Notes: a model not told the origin generated them from the sequence alone. A stretch of DNA of 40,990 bases from Alphaproteobacteria bacterium (GCA_018826515.1 JAHKAM010000086.1:1-40990); one strand, 5' to 3'; numbered from the stretch's first letter, positions 1 through 7,498 are shown. Program-made: numbers and translations.

Positions 1-1
1 C

Positions 2-265
2 TGGCCGGCCCGGCCCGCGCCGCCGCCGGGTCCGGCGTCGTGCCCACCGCGCCGGGTGGATGCGCCGTCTCATGGGACGGCGACCATCCTGTCCGTGCGT
101 CGGCGCGATTGCCGCTGGCCCTACGGCGATCCCGGAGACCCCGGCTTCGCCCTGTGCGGCAGGCGGATCGCGAGGGGGGCCTTCTGCGCCGCGCATGCGG
201 AGATCGGCTACCGTCCCGTCCGCCAGAGCGCCGAGAGTCTGATGGCCCTCGCGGGTCTGGACTGA
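2..265 (+). CDS. GcrA-family cell cycle regulator-like protein, C-terminal part (5' end outside window)
   Basis: The frame is open from the window edge to a TGA at 263-265, giving about 87 residues. The end carries CRWPYGDPGDPGF, then CGRR and a Cys-His pair (FCAAHAEIGYRP). This matches the conserved C-terminal cysteine-containing segment of GcrA, the alphaproteobacterial regulator that works with sigma70 at methylated GANTC promoters. The N-terminal helix-turn-helix that contacts DNA would lie upstream and cannot be seen. A Pro/Ala-rich linker precedes the conserved block, as in the family. An internal GTG at 56 could also start a short protein, but the linker reads through without a stop, so a partial gene is more likely. 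A strong hairpin 38 bases after the stop may end its transcript. It could be the host's gcrA or a mobile-element copy; the window does not decide. Confidence 0.7.
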   Translation, partial: WPARPAPPPGPASCPPRRVDAPSHGTATILSVRRRDCRWPYGDPGDPGFALCGRRIARGAFCAAHAEIGYRPVRQSAESLMALAGLD

Positions 266-302
266 GACGCCGCGTTGCTGAACTCCCCAGTCCGGCGCCA
301 TC

Positions 303-342
303 ACGGCGGCCTCGACACCCGAGGCCGCCGTTGGTCTGCTTT
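303..342 (+). terminator. Rho-independent terminator-like hairpin after the GcrA-like gene
   Basis: A perfect 12-bp stem (303-314 pairs with 320-331, loop ACACC) is followed by the moderately T-rich stretch TGGTCTGCTTT. It lies 38 bases after the GcrA-like stop codon. The T tract is imperfect, so termination efficiency is uncertain. Confidence 0.5.
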
Positions 343-516
343 CGGCGCCCCCGCGAAGGCGGGGACGAGCTTCAAGAGCCGGGGACTCGTCCACGTGCGC
401 GGCGGACGGGGTCCGCCGCCTTCCAGCACACCGGTCCCGGACGGGCGACGGCGCGCCGTCGCCGGCAAGCGAACCGACGCGTCTTTGTCCGTATCGGCGC
501 GAGGGCGCCGAGTTGT

Positions 517-542
517 GTCCTCGCCCGAAGGCGGGCGAGGAC
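517..542. repeat. Palindromic intergenic element, 10-bp stem
   Basis: GTCCTCGCCC at 517-526 pairs perfectly with GGGCGAGGAC at 533-542 around the loop GAAGGC. There is no T tract on either side, so it is not an obvious terminator. Its core resembles the smaller hairpin at 349-364, suggesting a dispersed repeat family or a processing or stabilising structure. Confidence 0.55.
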
Positions 543-719
543 TTGCCCCCACACAACGCCCTCCGATTTTGTCACAGCACCCCGGAAGTCAACGGCTGCG
601 CCGTTCCCCTCCACGGACGGCCAAGCGGCCGCCCGCTCCGGTGACTGCCGGGGACCCCGCTGTGGCCAAAACCGGGGTCGTTGCGCATGGGGCGCTCGAC
701 AGTCTCAAGGAATGGTCCA

Positions 720-1661
720 ATGACCCGCTTCAACACCTCATCCTCCGCCTTCACCCCGACCTCCGACTCCGCCCTGGGCAACCTGTCAGCCTCCATCGAG
801 GAAGGCGGTCCGCTTCCGACGGAAGACGCCCTGGCCCAGCTCGGGCGCGCGCTCATGACCGAGCTTCTGGACGTGATCTCCGACACAGCCCTGGAGGACT
901 TCCAGACGATCCTCGGAGAAGCCCTGATCGGCGCCTTCCATTCGGCGGCCGGGCGGATCGAACGCGACGCGGATAGGGCGCGCGATACGATGCGATCGCT
1001 CGACCGGGACTTCGACGGATCGGAAGCGGCCGACGTCGAACTGCAGGATGCCACGGCCAAAGCCCGGGCAGGCGATGCGGCGACGCAGGCCTGCGAACTG
1101 ATCCGGGACGCGGCGTCGCAAACCTGGACGGTCGCGACCGGAGAGGTCTGGACGGCCTGGCGCGGCAGCCGGCGCGGCACGCATCTGACGGCCGCCCAGC
1201 TGGAGGCGAAACAGGCGATCCGGGCGATCCGCAACCGGCGTGCGGGGGAGGCGGATCCGGGCGGTCCGGTCATCGCCTTCAGAGGGGCTCCGACGGCGGA
1301 TACCCCGGAAGACGCCGGGCGGATCTTCGACGCCCTGAACTGGGCGAAACAGGAGTGGCCCGACATGGCCCTGGCGACGACCGGGGCGAAGGGCTCCGAG
1401 AAGCTGGCGATCAAATGGGCCCAGCAGAAGGGGGTGAAGCTGATCCTCGCCCGGGCGGATTTCGACACCCACGGAAAGGCCGCTCCGTTCAGGGCGAACG
1501 ACGAGCTGATCGCGCTCGAACCTGAGGTCTGCCTCACCCTGGTGCATTCAGTGGATCGGGCGCGGGCGGATCAGCGGCCGTTCGGACCGGCGCTCAACCT
1601 CGGACAGAAGGCAATGGAATCCGGGCTGCGGCATGTCCCCATCCGGGCGCGCGCGGCCTGA
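720..1661 (+). CDS. DUF2493 (YspA-like SLOG) protein of conjugative elements
   Basis: The predicted protein has 313 residues, starting at ATG 720 behind AAGGA at 707-711. The N-terminal half is Ala/Asp/Glu-rich and helical with no motif I recognise. The C-terminal part (from about residue 180) begins GPVIAFRGAPTADTPEDAGR and carries ALATTGAKGSEKLAIKWAQQ, then a Phe/Asn segment (FRANDELIAL). This is the Rossmann-like DUF2493/SLOG fold, predicted to bind a nucleotide-derived ligand. Proteins of this type are frequent next to relaxase genes on alphaproteobacterial plasmids and integrative elements, but their role is unknown. It stands alone, closed by a strong terminator 24 bases after the stop, so it is probably monocistronic. 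The family call is fairly sure; the function is not. Confidence 0.75.
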   Translation: MTRFNTSSSAFTPTSDSALGNLSASIEEGGPLPTEDALAQLGRALMTELLDVISDTALEDFQTILGEALIGAFHSAAGRIERDADRARDTMRSLDRDFDGSEAADVELQDATAKARAGDAATQACELIRDAASQTWTVATGEVWTAWRGSRRGTHLTAAQLEAKQAIRAIRNRRAGEADPGGPVIAFRGAPTADTPEDAGRIFDALNWAKQEWPDMALATTGAKGSEKLAIKWAQQKGVKLILARADFDTHGKAAPFRANDELIALEPEVCLTLVHSVDRARADQRPFGPALNLGQKAMESGLRHVPIRARAA

Positions 1662-1684
1662 TCGATCGAGACTGCCATCAACGA

Positions 1685-1719
1685 CCCGCTCGGCTTCGGC
1701 CGGGCGGGTTTTTGTTTGT
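1685..1719 (+). terminator. Strong Rho-independent terminator after the DUF2493 gene
   Basis: CCCGCTCGGC (1685-1694) pairs fully, with one T-G pair, with GCCGGGCGGG (1699-1708) around a stable TTCG tetraloop, followed directly by TTTTTGTTTGT. This is the clearest terminator in the window. Confidence 0.9.
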
Positions 1720-1827
1720 CGTCCGGGGCGTTCGCGCGATCGAAGACGGCGCCTCGGGGACGACCAGGCGATGGACCGGGGACGCGATGATGAGGTTTGG
1801 TCCGATGTGCGAACCTATGACGGCGGT

Positions 1828-1920
1828 GTCCGGAAATCTGCGAAAAGGGGCTTAGGGCAAGATAAAAGAGGGTGTTGGGGTGTCTGCGTTTTCCGTATCC
1901 TGTCAGCAGGTTAGCGGCGC
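1828..1920 (+). other. oriT: Candidate origin of transfer (oriT) with IncP-like nic sequence
   Basis: TATCCTGT at 1896-1903 matches the YATCCTGY consensus around the nic site of the IncP/Ti relaxase group, with nicking expected after G1902. It lies 92 bases upstream of the relaxase start, where oriT usually sits. A short inverted repeat (CCTG at 1899-1902, CAGG at 1907-1910) surrounds it. Upstream are CGGAAA and, just before nic, TTTCCG, plus the direct pair TCTGCG(AAAA) and TCTGCG(TTTT). The stretch 1850-1895 is purine-rich and less GC-rich than its surroundings. The rest of the 1662-1994 gap, apart from the terminator, shows no gene. Confidence 0.5.
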
Positions 1921-1994
1921 GCTGGAGGGTGTTGGACGACTTGCGGTGAGTTGTCGGTCCTGGGCGGTGTCGGCGGCCTGATCGGAGGCGTCGA

Positions 1995-3233
1995 ATGCTG
2001 ATCCGTGAAGCCATCCAGTCGCGTCTGTCGGCCGGCGCCGGTCAGGACCCGGAGGCGGTCCAGGTCCGACTTCCGATGTCCCTCAAACCCGATCGGGTGA
2101 ACGTCCGCACCGGCCTGTTGCGACGACTGGCCAGCTCGCGGGCGTTCGCGCTGGGGGATCGGTCAGGGGTGCTCAGGGCGGCGCAGGGACGCTCGGGCCG
2201 GGCCTTTCGTCTGGACGTTCGTCAGCGGGTCATCGTCAAGGCGCTGGTGTCCCGGCATGTCGGCAAGGGCGCCGACCGGGCGGCGGCGCTGGCGGCGCAT
2301 GTGAGTTACCTGGGACGATCGGGCGCAGGGGTGGAGGGGGCGCGGCCGGAGTTCTTCGATCGGGAGGCGGACGGGGTCCGGCCGGCGGTCGAGACGGCAG
2401 GCTGGAGCGCGGATCGGCACCACTTCCGCTTCATCATCTCGCCGGAGCACGGCGACCGGATCGACGACCTTAAGGGGTATGTCCGCGAGGTCATGGGGCG
2501 GGTCGGAGCAGACCTCGGGGAGCCGGATCTGAAGTGGGTGGCGACCTGCCACTACGACACTGATCAGCCGCACGCCCATGTGCTCGTGCGGGGGCGGCGA
2601 GGGGACGGGCGGGACCTGGTCATCCCGCGCGACTACATCGGCTACGGCTTCCGGGCGCGGGCGCAGGAGGTGGCGCAGGAGCGGCTCGGGGACCTGTCGC
2701 GGGTGGAGGCGGAACGGCGCATCTGGAGGGAAACCGGGGCGGACCGGTTCACGGGGTTCGACCGGCGGCTGCTGGCGGCGGTGGACGTGAACGGGACGGT
2801 CGAGGACGGCGTGGGCGTGAACGACGCCTGGGCGGCGCTGACCCGGGGACGGCTGCGGCATCTGGAGGGGCTGGGGCTCGCTGTTCGGACGGGGCCGCGC
2901 TACCGGCTCGACGAGGAGATGGAGACGAAGCTGCGGACGCTGCAGGCGCGGCGCGACATCATCCGGACGCTGAACCAGCGACGGCTGGAGGGGGCGAGGG
3001 AGGTGCGGCCGCTGGGGACGGAGCGGGTGCGCGGGGTGGTGGTCAAGACGGGGTTTCACGACGAAGCGGGGACGTCGCCGTTCGTGGTCGTGCGGGATGT
3101 GGGTGGGATCGAGCACTATGCGCGGGTGAGGGCGGGCGAGAGCGCGAGGGTAGGGAGCAGGATTGTGCTGGCGCCGATGGCGAACGGGCTGGCGCAGGTC
3201 GTGGCGGGGCGGGGGGGAGACCTTGCTCGTTGA
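1995..3233 (+). CDS. VirD2-family relaxase (DUF3363 type), probably C-terminally short
   Basis: A 412-residue relaxase, starting at ATG 1995 behind GGAGGCG. It should cut one strand at oriT and stay linked to the 5' end during transfer. A His-rich metal-binding motif is clear: HYDTDQPHAHVLVRG at about 186-200 (H186, H193, H195), preceded by the strand FRFIISPEH (144-152). Y105 in HVSYLGR is the likely catalytic tyrosine. The following IPRDYI and the segment RRLLAAVDVNG...RHLEGLGLA fit the relaxase/DUF3363 family found with trb-type systems in alphaproteobacteria. Family members I know are nearer 550-650 residues; here the frame stops soon after the beta-rich DUF3363 segment, so the C-terminal part is missing or lost. 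Cargo genes begin 140 bases later in the opposite orientation, which suits loss of the 3' end by insertion. Confidence 0.85.
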   Translation: MLIREAIQSRLSAGAGQDPEAVQVRLPMSLKPDRVNVRTGLLRRLASSRAFALGDRSGVLRAAQGRSGRAFRLDVRQRVIVKALVSRHVGKGADRAAALAAHVSYLGRSGAGVEGARPEFFDREADGVRPAVETAGWSADRHHFRFIISPEHGDRIDDLKGYVREVMGRVGADLGEPDLKWVATCHYDTDQPHAHVLVRGRRGDGRDLVIPRDYIGYGFRARAQEVAQERLGDLSRVEAERRIWRETGADRFTGFDRRLLAAVDVNGTVEDGVGVNDAWAALTRGRLRHLEGLGLAVRTGPRYRLDEEMETKLRTLQARRDIIRTLNQRRLEGAREVRPLGTERVRGVVVKTGFHDEAGTSPFVVVRDVGGIEHYARVRAGESARVGSRIVLAPMANGLAQVVAGRGGDLAR

Positions 3234-3352
3234 GACCGGTTTTGATTCATTGGCGACTTCCGGCAGGTCCGCTTCCCGGAGGCGCGCGGGTCTAAAACCA
3301 GTGCGCCGGCATCTAATTTCGTCCCAAGATTTGCACAACTTGCTAGTCCCCA

Positions 3353-3369
3353 AGCAGCTTTAAGCTGCT
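3353..3369. terminator. Hairpin between convergent genes
   Basis: AGCAGCTT (3353-3360) and AAGCTGCT (3362-3369) form a near-continuous palindrome about T3361, between the relaxase stop and the stop of the minus-strand methyltransferase. There is no T tract, so it may be a weak bidirectional terminator or a relic of recombination. The surrounding 3234-3374 is visibly richer in A/T than the genes on each side. Confidence 0.35.
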
Positions 3370-3374
3370 GTTGG

Positions 3375-3998
3375 CTAGTTCTCGAACACCTCACCGGGCT
3401 GTCGCCGAGCAAACACAGACCAACGCCATGCGATGTCCTCTCGGGACAAGGCGTCCCTTGACGTCCCTTGTTCGACTAGGCGGAGGCCGGCGCCTTCAGC
3501 CGCGGCAAGGATCGACGGCGGCGAATGCTCTGAATACACGCCCGGACGATCGTCGCCGCGGGGACTCCGAAGGCTGACGGCCAGATGGCCGCCGGGGGCC
3601 GTGAGATCGGCGAGCGACTGGAATGCGCGTTCCAGATCTTCCGGAGCCACGTGCATCAGGACCGCCGAGCAAAGGATGAACTTGAACAGGATGCCGGTTT
3701 CCCGGAGATTCGCCAGGTCCGGCAATCGGTCATCGAACCAGCGAACGCCTTTGCGGGCGTCCATCAGGCCGGCGTGTCGCCGCATGGCGGCGGACGGCTC
3801 GACCGCTGCAACCCTGTAGCCCCGCTCGGCGAGGGCTTCGGCGTCCCGGCCTGCTCCCGCTCCAATATCCGCCACCCATGCGCCGGGCACCGGCAGGTAG
3901 GGCAGAAGCGGACCGTGGACGTCCTCGAAGCGCACGGAGGCGTAGCGATCCTTCAATCGTGCGGCGGCGTCGGCATAATGCGCCGAAACAAGGTTCAT
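3375..3998 (-). CDS. Class I SAM-dependent methyltransferase
   Basis: The predicted protein has 207 residues from the ATG at 3998. It has the classic Rossmann motif I VADIGAGAGRDAEALAERGY, an acidic residue at the end of strand 2 (AAVEPSAAM) and a later strand leading into LMHVAPEDLERAF and LTAPGGHLAVSLRSP, as in ubiquinone/biotin-type small-molecule methyltransferases. No DNA-methylase motif (DPPY, NPPF, PC) is seen, so a DNA target is unlikely. Its ATG overlaps the stop of the upstream membrane-protein gene (ATGA at 3995-3998), so the two are probably translated together. The longer upstream frame is antisense to the membrane protein and is not used. The substrate is unknown. It lies between the relaxase and the phosphorothioation cassette, and is transcribed away from the latter. 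Confidence 0.8.
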   Translation of the reverse strand: MNLVSAHYADAAARLKDRYASVRFEDVHGPLLPYLPVPGAWVADIGAGAGRDAEALAERGYRVAAVEPSAAMRRHAGLMDARKGVRWFDDRLPDLANLRETGILFKFILCSAVLMHVAPEDLERAFQSLADLTAPGGHLAVSLRSPRGDDRPGVYSEHSPPSILAAAEGAGLRLVEQGTSRDALSREDIAWRWSVFARRQPGEVFEN

Positions 3999-4468
3999 CC
4001 CGGAGCCGCCGGCGAGCAGGTCAGGGTTCGGGCGGCGACGGCTGTCTGGCCATCGTCGACGCAGACGACCACGGGGGACGGCTTGGCCGTCGTGGCGAGC
4101 ACCGCGCCGGGATTGAGCGCCGCGAGGACGGCACCCAGCGCCGCCAGAAGCAGGAGGCCGCAAAAGGCGACGACCGTGATCTTGGCCAGCGGCGCGGTCA
4201 TCGCACCCTCGACGGCGTGGATGCGGGCGAGGAGTGCGCTCATGAGGAGCCGGAGCCGGATCAGCGCGACGATGAAGACAACATTGGCCACGGCGGCGAA
4301 GACCAGGATGAACCGCTGCCCGGTATCGGTGAGCTCCAGGCTGGCCAGGGCGAACCATAGCCCGCCGTTCAACGTCATCATGATCAGGGGGATTTGCCAG
4401 AACACGGCGTTGAGGGCGCGAAACTCGGCGCACTGCTGCTGATAGATCTCGGTCTCGCTCACAGCCAT
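3995..4468 (-). CDS. Small membrane protein, three predicted transmembrane segments
   Basis: The predicted protein has 157 residues from the ATG at 4468; a TTG at 4483 would add five. The N-terminus is polar (AVSETEIYQQQCAEFRALN), followed by hydrophobic stretches at about 21-40 (WQIPLIMMTLNGGLWFAL), 51-72 (FILVFAAVANVVFIVALI) and 97-118 (ITVVAFCGLLLLAALGAVLAAL), then a short tail with two cysteines. I do not recognise the family. It is translationally coupled to the methyltransferase (ATGA). The polar N-terminus with an integral membrane remainder is a layout seen in some defence effectors, but that is only suggestive. Its start is 59 bases from the divergent cassette at 4528, so both may share a regulatory region. 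Confidence 0.65.
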   Translation of the reverse strand: MAVSETEIYQQQCAEFRALNAVFWQIPLIMMTLNGGLWFALASLELTDTGQRFILVFAAVANVVFIVALIRLRLLMSALLARIHAVEGAMTAPLAKITVVAFCGLLLLAALGAVLAALNPGAVLATTAKPSPVVVCVDDGQTAVAARTLTCSPAAPG

Positions 4469-4527
4469 ATCGGTTCGACCCAAATCAACGACGGACGGCG
4501 TCGCCCGACTCTACTACAAGAGTGGTC
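4469..4527. promoter_or_regulatory. Divergent promoter region of the phosphorothioation cassette
   Basis: Only 59 bases separate the minus-strand membrane-protein start from the plus-strand cassette. A small inverted repeat, ACTCT (4508-4512) and AGAGT (4519-4523), ends just before the start codon, and GACTC at 4507-4511 is a GANTC site, the CcrM methylation target in this group. No convincing -35/-10 pair is visible. Confidence 0.3.
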
Positions 4528-5355
4528 ATGGGTAACCAGACGGCGAGCGCGAAGGAAGGCGGGGAGGTGTTGGTCGCAAGACCGCGCCAGAATCCCGCGT
4601 GGAACTACGACGAAACCGTCCTTTTGCTGGACCTGTATCTGCGCGTGGGATGCGCGGCGCCCAACCATCCGGCCGTGATCGAGGCGTCCGACATCCTGCG
4701 CCGCCTGGGGCGCGAGCGGGGCGTCACGCCGGCGGCGACCTACCGCAACCCCGAGGGGGTGGCGATGAAGCTCAAGGCCATGTCCCAGCAGGATCCGGAA
4801 TGGGTCAAACGAGGGCTGAAGGGCCTTCGGCCGGTCGCGATCGACGCCCTTGTGTGGGGCGAGTTGGCGAGTGATCCCGACGCGCTGGCGGAGCGAAAGG
4901 CTCGGATCGTGGCGGACCCGCAGACGGCCGGCGTCGAGGCGTTTCCCCGCAGTTCGCACGGCCCGGCGCCCAGCTTCGGCCCCGTGTCCGGCGAACGCAT
5001 GGACGGCGAGACGGTGCTCTATCTGTTGCGTCTGGAAGGTCCGGTTCAGGCGTTGTTCGCGCCAAGGCGGGTCGACCCTCCGTGGGTCGTGGCCAAGATC
5101 GGCCGCACCAACGAGATCACACGACGGGTCGCCCAGCTCAGCGCCGGCTTTCCTCCGACCTCCAGCCTGTCATGGACCGTCATCGATGCGGTCGTGTTTG
5201 ACAGCGCCGGAGAGGCTCATCGGGCGGAGCGGTCGCTTCTCGACACCGCGGACGCCCAACAGTGGTCGATCGGCGGCGAGTTCGTCATCGCGCCGGAGGC
5301 GAGGCTGGTACAGCTGCTCGGCGATGCCCAGAATCGCGCGAGGGAGAGGACATGA
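4528..5355 (+). CDS. Putative modification-dependent nuclease: reader-like N-terminus plus GIY-YIG/T5orf172-like domain
   Basis: A 275-residue protein from ATG 4528 (GTG at 4522 is an alternative). Residues about 22-125 (NPAWNYDETVLLLDLYLR, HPAVIEASDILRRLG, TYRNPEGVAMKL, ALVWGELASDPDAL) look like the helical domain at the N-terminus of many HNH restriction enzymes of the ScoMcrA kind, which act on modified DNA. Residues about 163-262 (ETVLYLLRLE, VVAKIGRTNEITRRVAQLSAG, EAHRAERSLL, GGEFVIAP) match the T5orf172 branch of GIY-YIG nucleases, with KIGRT at 190-194, R199/R200 as candidate catalytic arginine and E234 as candidate metal ligand. The stop overlaps the desulfurase start (ATGA at 5352-5355), so it is the first gene of the same operon. 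A role in cutting phosphorothioated or unmodified DNA is inferred. The classical GIY is replaced by YLL, so activity could be reduced or altered. Confidence 0.65.
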   Translation: MGNQTASAKEGGEVLVARPRQNPAWNYDETVLLLDLYLRVGCAAPNHPAVIEASDILRRLGRERGVTPAATYRNPEGVAMKLKAMSQQDPEWVKRGLKGLRPVAIDALVWGELASDPDALAERKARIVADPQTAGVEAFPRSSHGPAPSFGPVSGERMDGETVLYLLRLEGPVQALFAPRRVDPPWVVAKIGRTNEITRRVAQLSAGFPPTSSLSWTVIDAVVFDSAGEAHRAERSLLDTADAQQWSIGGEFVIAPEARLVQLLGDAQNRARERT

Positions 5356-6539
5356 CCGACGCCGGCGCCGACATCCCGTCAGACTCGCCCGGCCTGACCC
5401 GCATCTATCTGGATCACCACGCGACCACGCCGGTCGATCCCCGCGTCGTCCAGGTGATGGCGCGCGTGATGACCGAACAGTTTGGAAATCCCAACAGCGC
5501 GCAGCATGCCTACGGCCAGGAAGCCGCCATGGTCGTCCGCGGCGCGGCCGCCGCTGTCGCGGCCTTGGTCGACGGCCAGGCCGACGATGTGCGCTTCACC
5601 TCCGGGGCCTCGGAAGCGCTGCGGATGGCGCTGGCCTACGCCTGCGACCGCCGCCGTCAGGCGCCGCTCTTGGTCGCGGCCTCCCGCATCGAGCATCCGG
5701 CGCTGATCGAGGAACTTCTGGCGGGTGAGCGGGACGGTCGTTACCGCATCGTCTGGATGCCCGTCGACGCCAACGGCCGTGTCTCGGTGGACACCGTGCG
5801 CGCCGCATTGAAGGCCGATGTCGATCTGTTCTGCCTGATGGCCGCCAACAACGAGGTCGGGACCATCCAGCCCTTCGCCGAGGCCGCCGGCCTGGCCCGT
5901 CAGGCCGGCGCCGAAGTCCTGGTGGACGCCACCCAGGCGGCCGGCCGGATTCCGCTGTCTGTGACCGAGAGCGGCTACGACTACCTGGTGCTCAGCGGAC
6001 ACAAACTCTACGGCCCCAAGGGCGTCGGCGCACTGATCGGGTCCGATCTGGGCGAGGCCTCGCCGCCGCGACGCTACGCCTTCCACAATTCGACGCCCAA
6101 TGTTCCCGGCATCGCCGGTCTGGGCGAGGCGTGCCGGCTGCGTGTGCTGGAGATGGCGGACGATGAGATCCGGATTTCGGACCTGCGCGACCGGATGCAG
6201 GTGATGCTGCAGGACGCCCTGCCTGGCCTGGTCGTGAATGGCGATATCGACGCCCGTCTGTCGAACAACCTCCACATCTCCATTCCCGGCGTGCAGAACG
6301 ACATCATCGTCGCCAATCTGAGGGACGTCGTCGCCATCTCGACCGGCGCGGCCTGTATGGCGGGCGTCGACGCCCCGTCGCACGTCCTGCAGGCGATGGA
6401 CATCGAACCCTGGCGGCAGGACAGCGCCCTGCGCATCAGCCTGGGACGGACCACCACCGCCCCGGAAATCTCGCTGGCCGCCGCCCTGATCATCCAGGTC
6501 GTCCGTCAATTCCAGAGCCCTATCGAGTCCGCCGCATGA
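5352..6539 (+). CDS. sspA: Cysteine desulfurase, SspA/DndA-like
   Basis: The predicted protein has 395 residues from ATG 5352, chosen because that ATG overlaps the previous stop (ATGA). It is a PLP enzyme that takes sulfur from cysteine as a persulfide. Visible marks are the N-terminal IYLDHHATTPVDPRV, the PLP lysine K218 in LSGHKLYGPKGVGALI, and the catalytic cysteine C335 in STGAACMAGVDAPSHVL, where housekeeping IscS has a longer GSACTSG-type loop. The family is NifS/IscS/DndA; what makes it SspA-like is its place directly before the DUF4007, ATPase and PP-loop genes, with no Isc or Suf genes nearby. It probably loads sulfur onto the SspD-like protein. The next gene overlaps it by four bases. 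Confidence 0.9.
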   Translation: MTDAGADIPSDSPGLTRIYLDHHATTPVDPRVVQVMARVMTEQFGNPNSAQHAYGQEAAMVVRGAAAAVAALVDGQADDVRFTSGASEALRMALAYACDRRRQAPLLVAASRIEHPALIEELLAGERDGRYRIVWMPVDANGRVSVDTVRAALKADVDLFCLMAANNEVGTIQPFAEAAGLARQAGAEVLVDATQAAGRIPLSVTESGYDYLVLSGHKLYGPKGVGALIGSDLGEASPPRRYAFHNSTPNVPGIAGLGEACRLRVLEMADDEIRISDLRDRMQVMLQDALPGLVVNGDIDARLSNNLHISIPGVQNDIIVANLRDVVAISTGAACMAGVDAPSHVLQAMDIEPWRQDSALRISLGRTTTAPEISLAAALIIQVVRQFQSPIESAA

Positions 6540-7498
6540 TCGCCGAAGCCATCCAGGACGCCGAGGCGCCCGCCCCGCTGCCGAGGTTCTCCGGCCACGA
6601 GAGCTTCGCGCTTCGTTACGCCTGGCTGCCCAAGGCGTATCGGGGGCTCTCGGCCGATCCCGGTCTCTTCGGCGACGAGGAACGGGCCATGGAGATCCTC
6701 GGGATCGGCAAGAACATGGTCCGATCGCTTCGCTTCTGGATCGAGGCGACCGGCATGGCCGCAGCCCCCGACCGGGGCCGGGGATTCGAGCTGACGGACT
6801 TCGGCAAACGCATCTTCGACCCGGATGGGCTGGATCCCTATATCGAGGATGTCCGCACCCTCTGGCTCCTTCACTGGACGCTGGCGTCGAAGCGCGAGCG
6901 CCCCCTGTTCGCCTGGGACTTTCTGTTCAGTCGCTGGCCGAGACCGGAGTTCTCCCGGAGCGAAGCACTGGCCGGCTTTCAGGCGGAGTCTCGCAAGCTC
7001 GGGGCCAGCCATTCCGAAACCACGCTCGGCCAGCACCTGGACGTCTTCCTGCACACCTACGTCCCGAGCCGCGGTGGCGGGTCGGTCGAGGATTCGCTCG
7101 ATGGTCCGTTGGTGGACCTCAATCTGCTCGTGCCCGTCGGCGAGCGGCGCGGGGAGGGGGGGCGGTTCGAAACCGTCTTCGGCTTCCGCAGGGAGGCCAA
7201 GCCCGACATCACCGGCGCCCTGTTCGACTACTGCCTGATGGATTTCTGGACGCGCCTGGACCGCAATGACGACACCCTATCGCTGCGCGAGGTCACGGTC
7301 GGTCAGGGCTCTCCCGGCCAGGTTTTCAAGCTGACCGAAGACGACGTCCGGGCCCGGTTGGAAGAAAAGGGCGAGCGTCGTCACGAACGGCCCTATAGCT
7401 ATCAGCCGTCCGCCGTGCAGGGCCTGTTGACGCTCCGAAGGGACGTGGCTCCACTCACGCTCGACACCGTTTACGGCCGGAACCCCGACCATGCCTAA
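6536..7498 (+). CDS. sspB: DUF4007 protein, SspB-like phosphorothioation component
   Basis: The predicted protein has 320 residues. It starts with RFSGHESFALRYAWLPKAY (about 17-35) followed by LGIGKNMVRSLRFWIEATGM (about 57-76), the hallmark of DUF4007, and continues with LTDFGKRIFDPDGLDPYIED. In the characterised Ssp system (SspABCD of Vibrio cyclitrophicus) the DUF4007 protein SspB is described as the nickase that opens one strand for sulfur insertion. No metal-binding motif of a known nuclease stands out to me here, so the nickase role rests on family and gene order. It overlaps the desulfurase by four bases and the ATPase by eight, a sign of strict co-translation. Confidence 0.85.
   Translation: MIAEAIQDAEAPAPLPRFSGHESFALRYAWLPKAYRGLSADPGLFGDEERAMEILGIGKNMVRSLRFWIEATGMAAAPDRGRGFELTDFGKRIFDPDGLDPYIEDVRTLWLLHWTLASKRERPLFAWDFLFSRWPRPEFSRSEALAGFQAESRKLGASHSETTLGQHLDVFLHTYVPSRGGGSVEDSLDGPLVDLNLLVPVGERRGEGGRFETVFGFRREAKPDITGALFDYCLMDFWTRLDRNDDTLSLREVTVGQGSPGQVFKLTEDDVRARLEEKGERRHERPYSYQPSAVQGLLTLRRDVAPLTLDTVYGRNPDHA

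Larger units (their letters stand above)
266..719. other. Hairpin-rich intergenic region
   Basis: No convincing gene is seen; frames here are open only because the DNA is GC-rich. Besides the 303-331 hairpin there are stems at 349-364 (CCCCGC/GCGGGG, loop GAAG), 401-417 (GGCGGAC/GTCCGCC, loop GGG), 517-542 (10-bp stem) and 595-609 (AACGGC/GCCGTT). The two GAAG-loop elements resemble the short palindromic repeats scattered between genes of this bacterial group. A ribosome site AAGGA (707-711) precedes the next gene. Confidence 0.6.

Noticed and set aside
572..1547. Antisense frames opposite the DUF2493 gene
   Set aside because: No recognisable domain; the plus-strand SLOG motif, ribosome site and terminator show the real gene.
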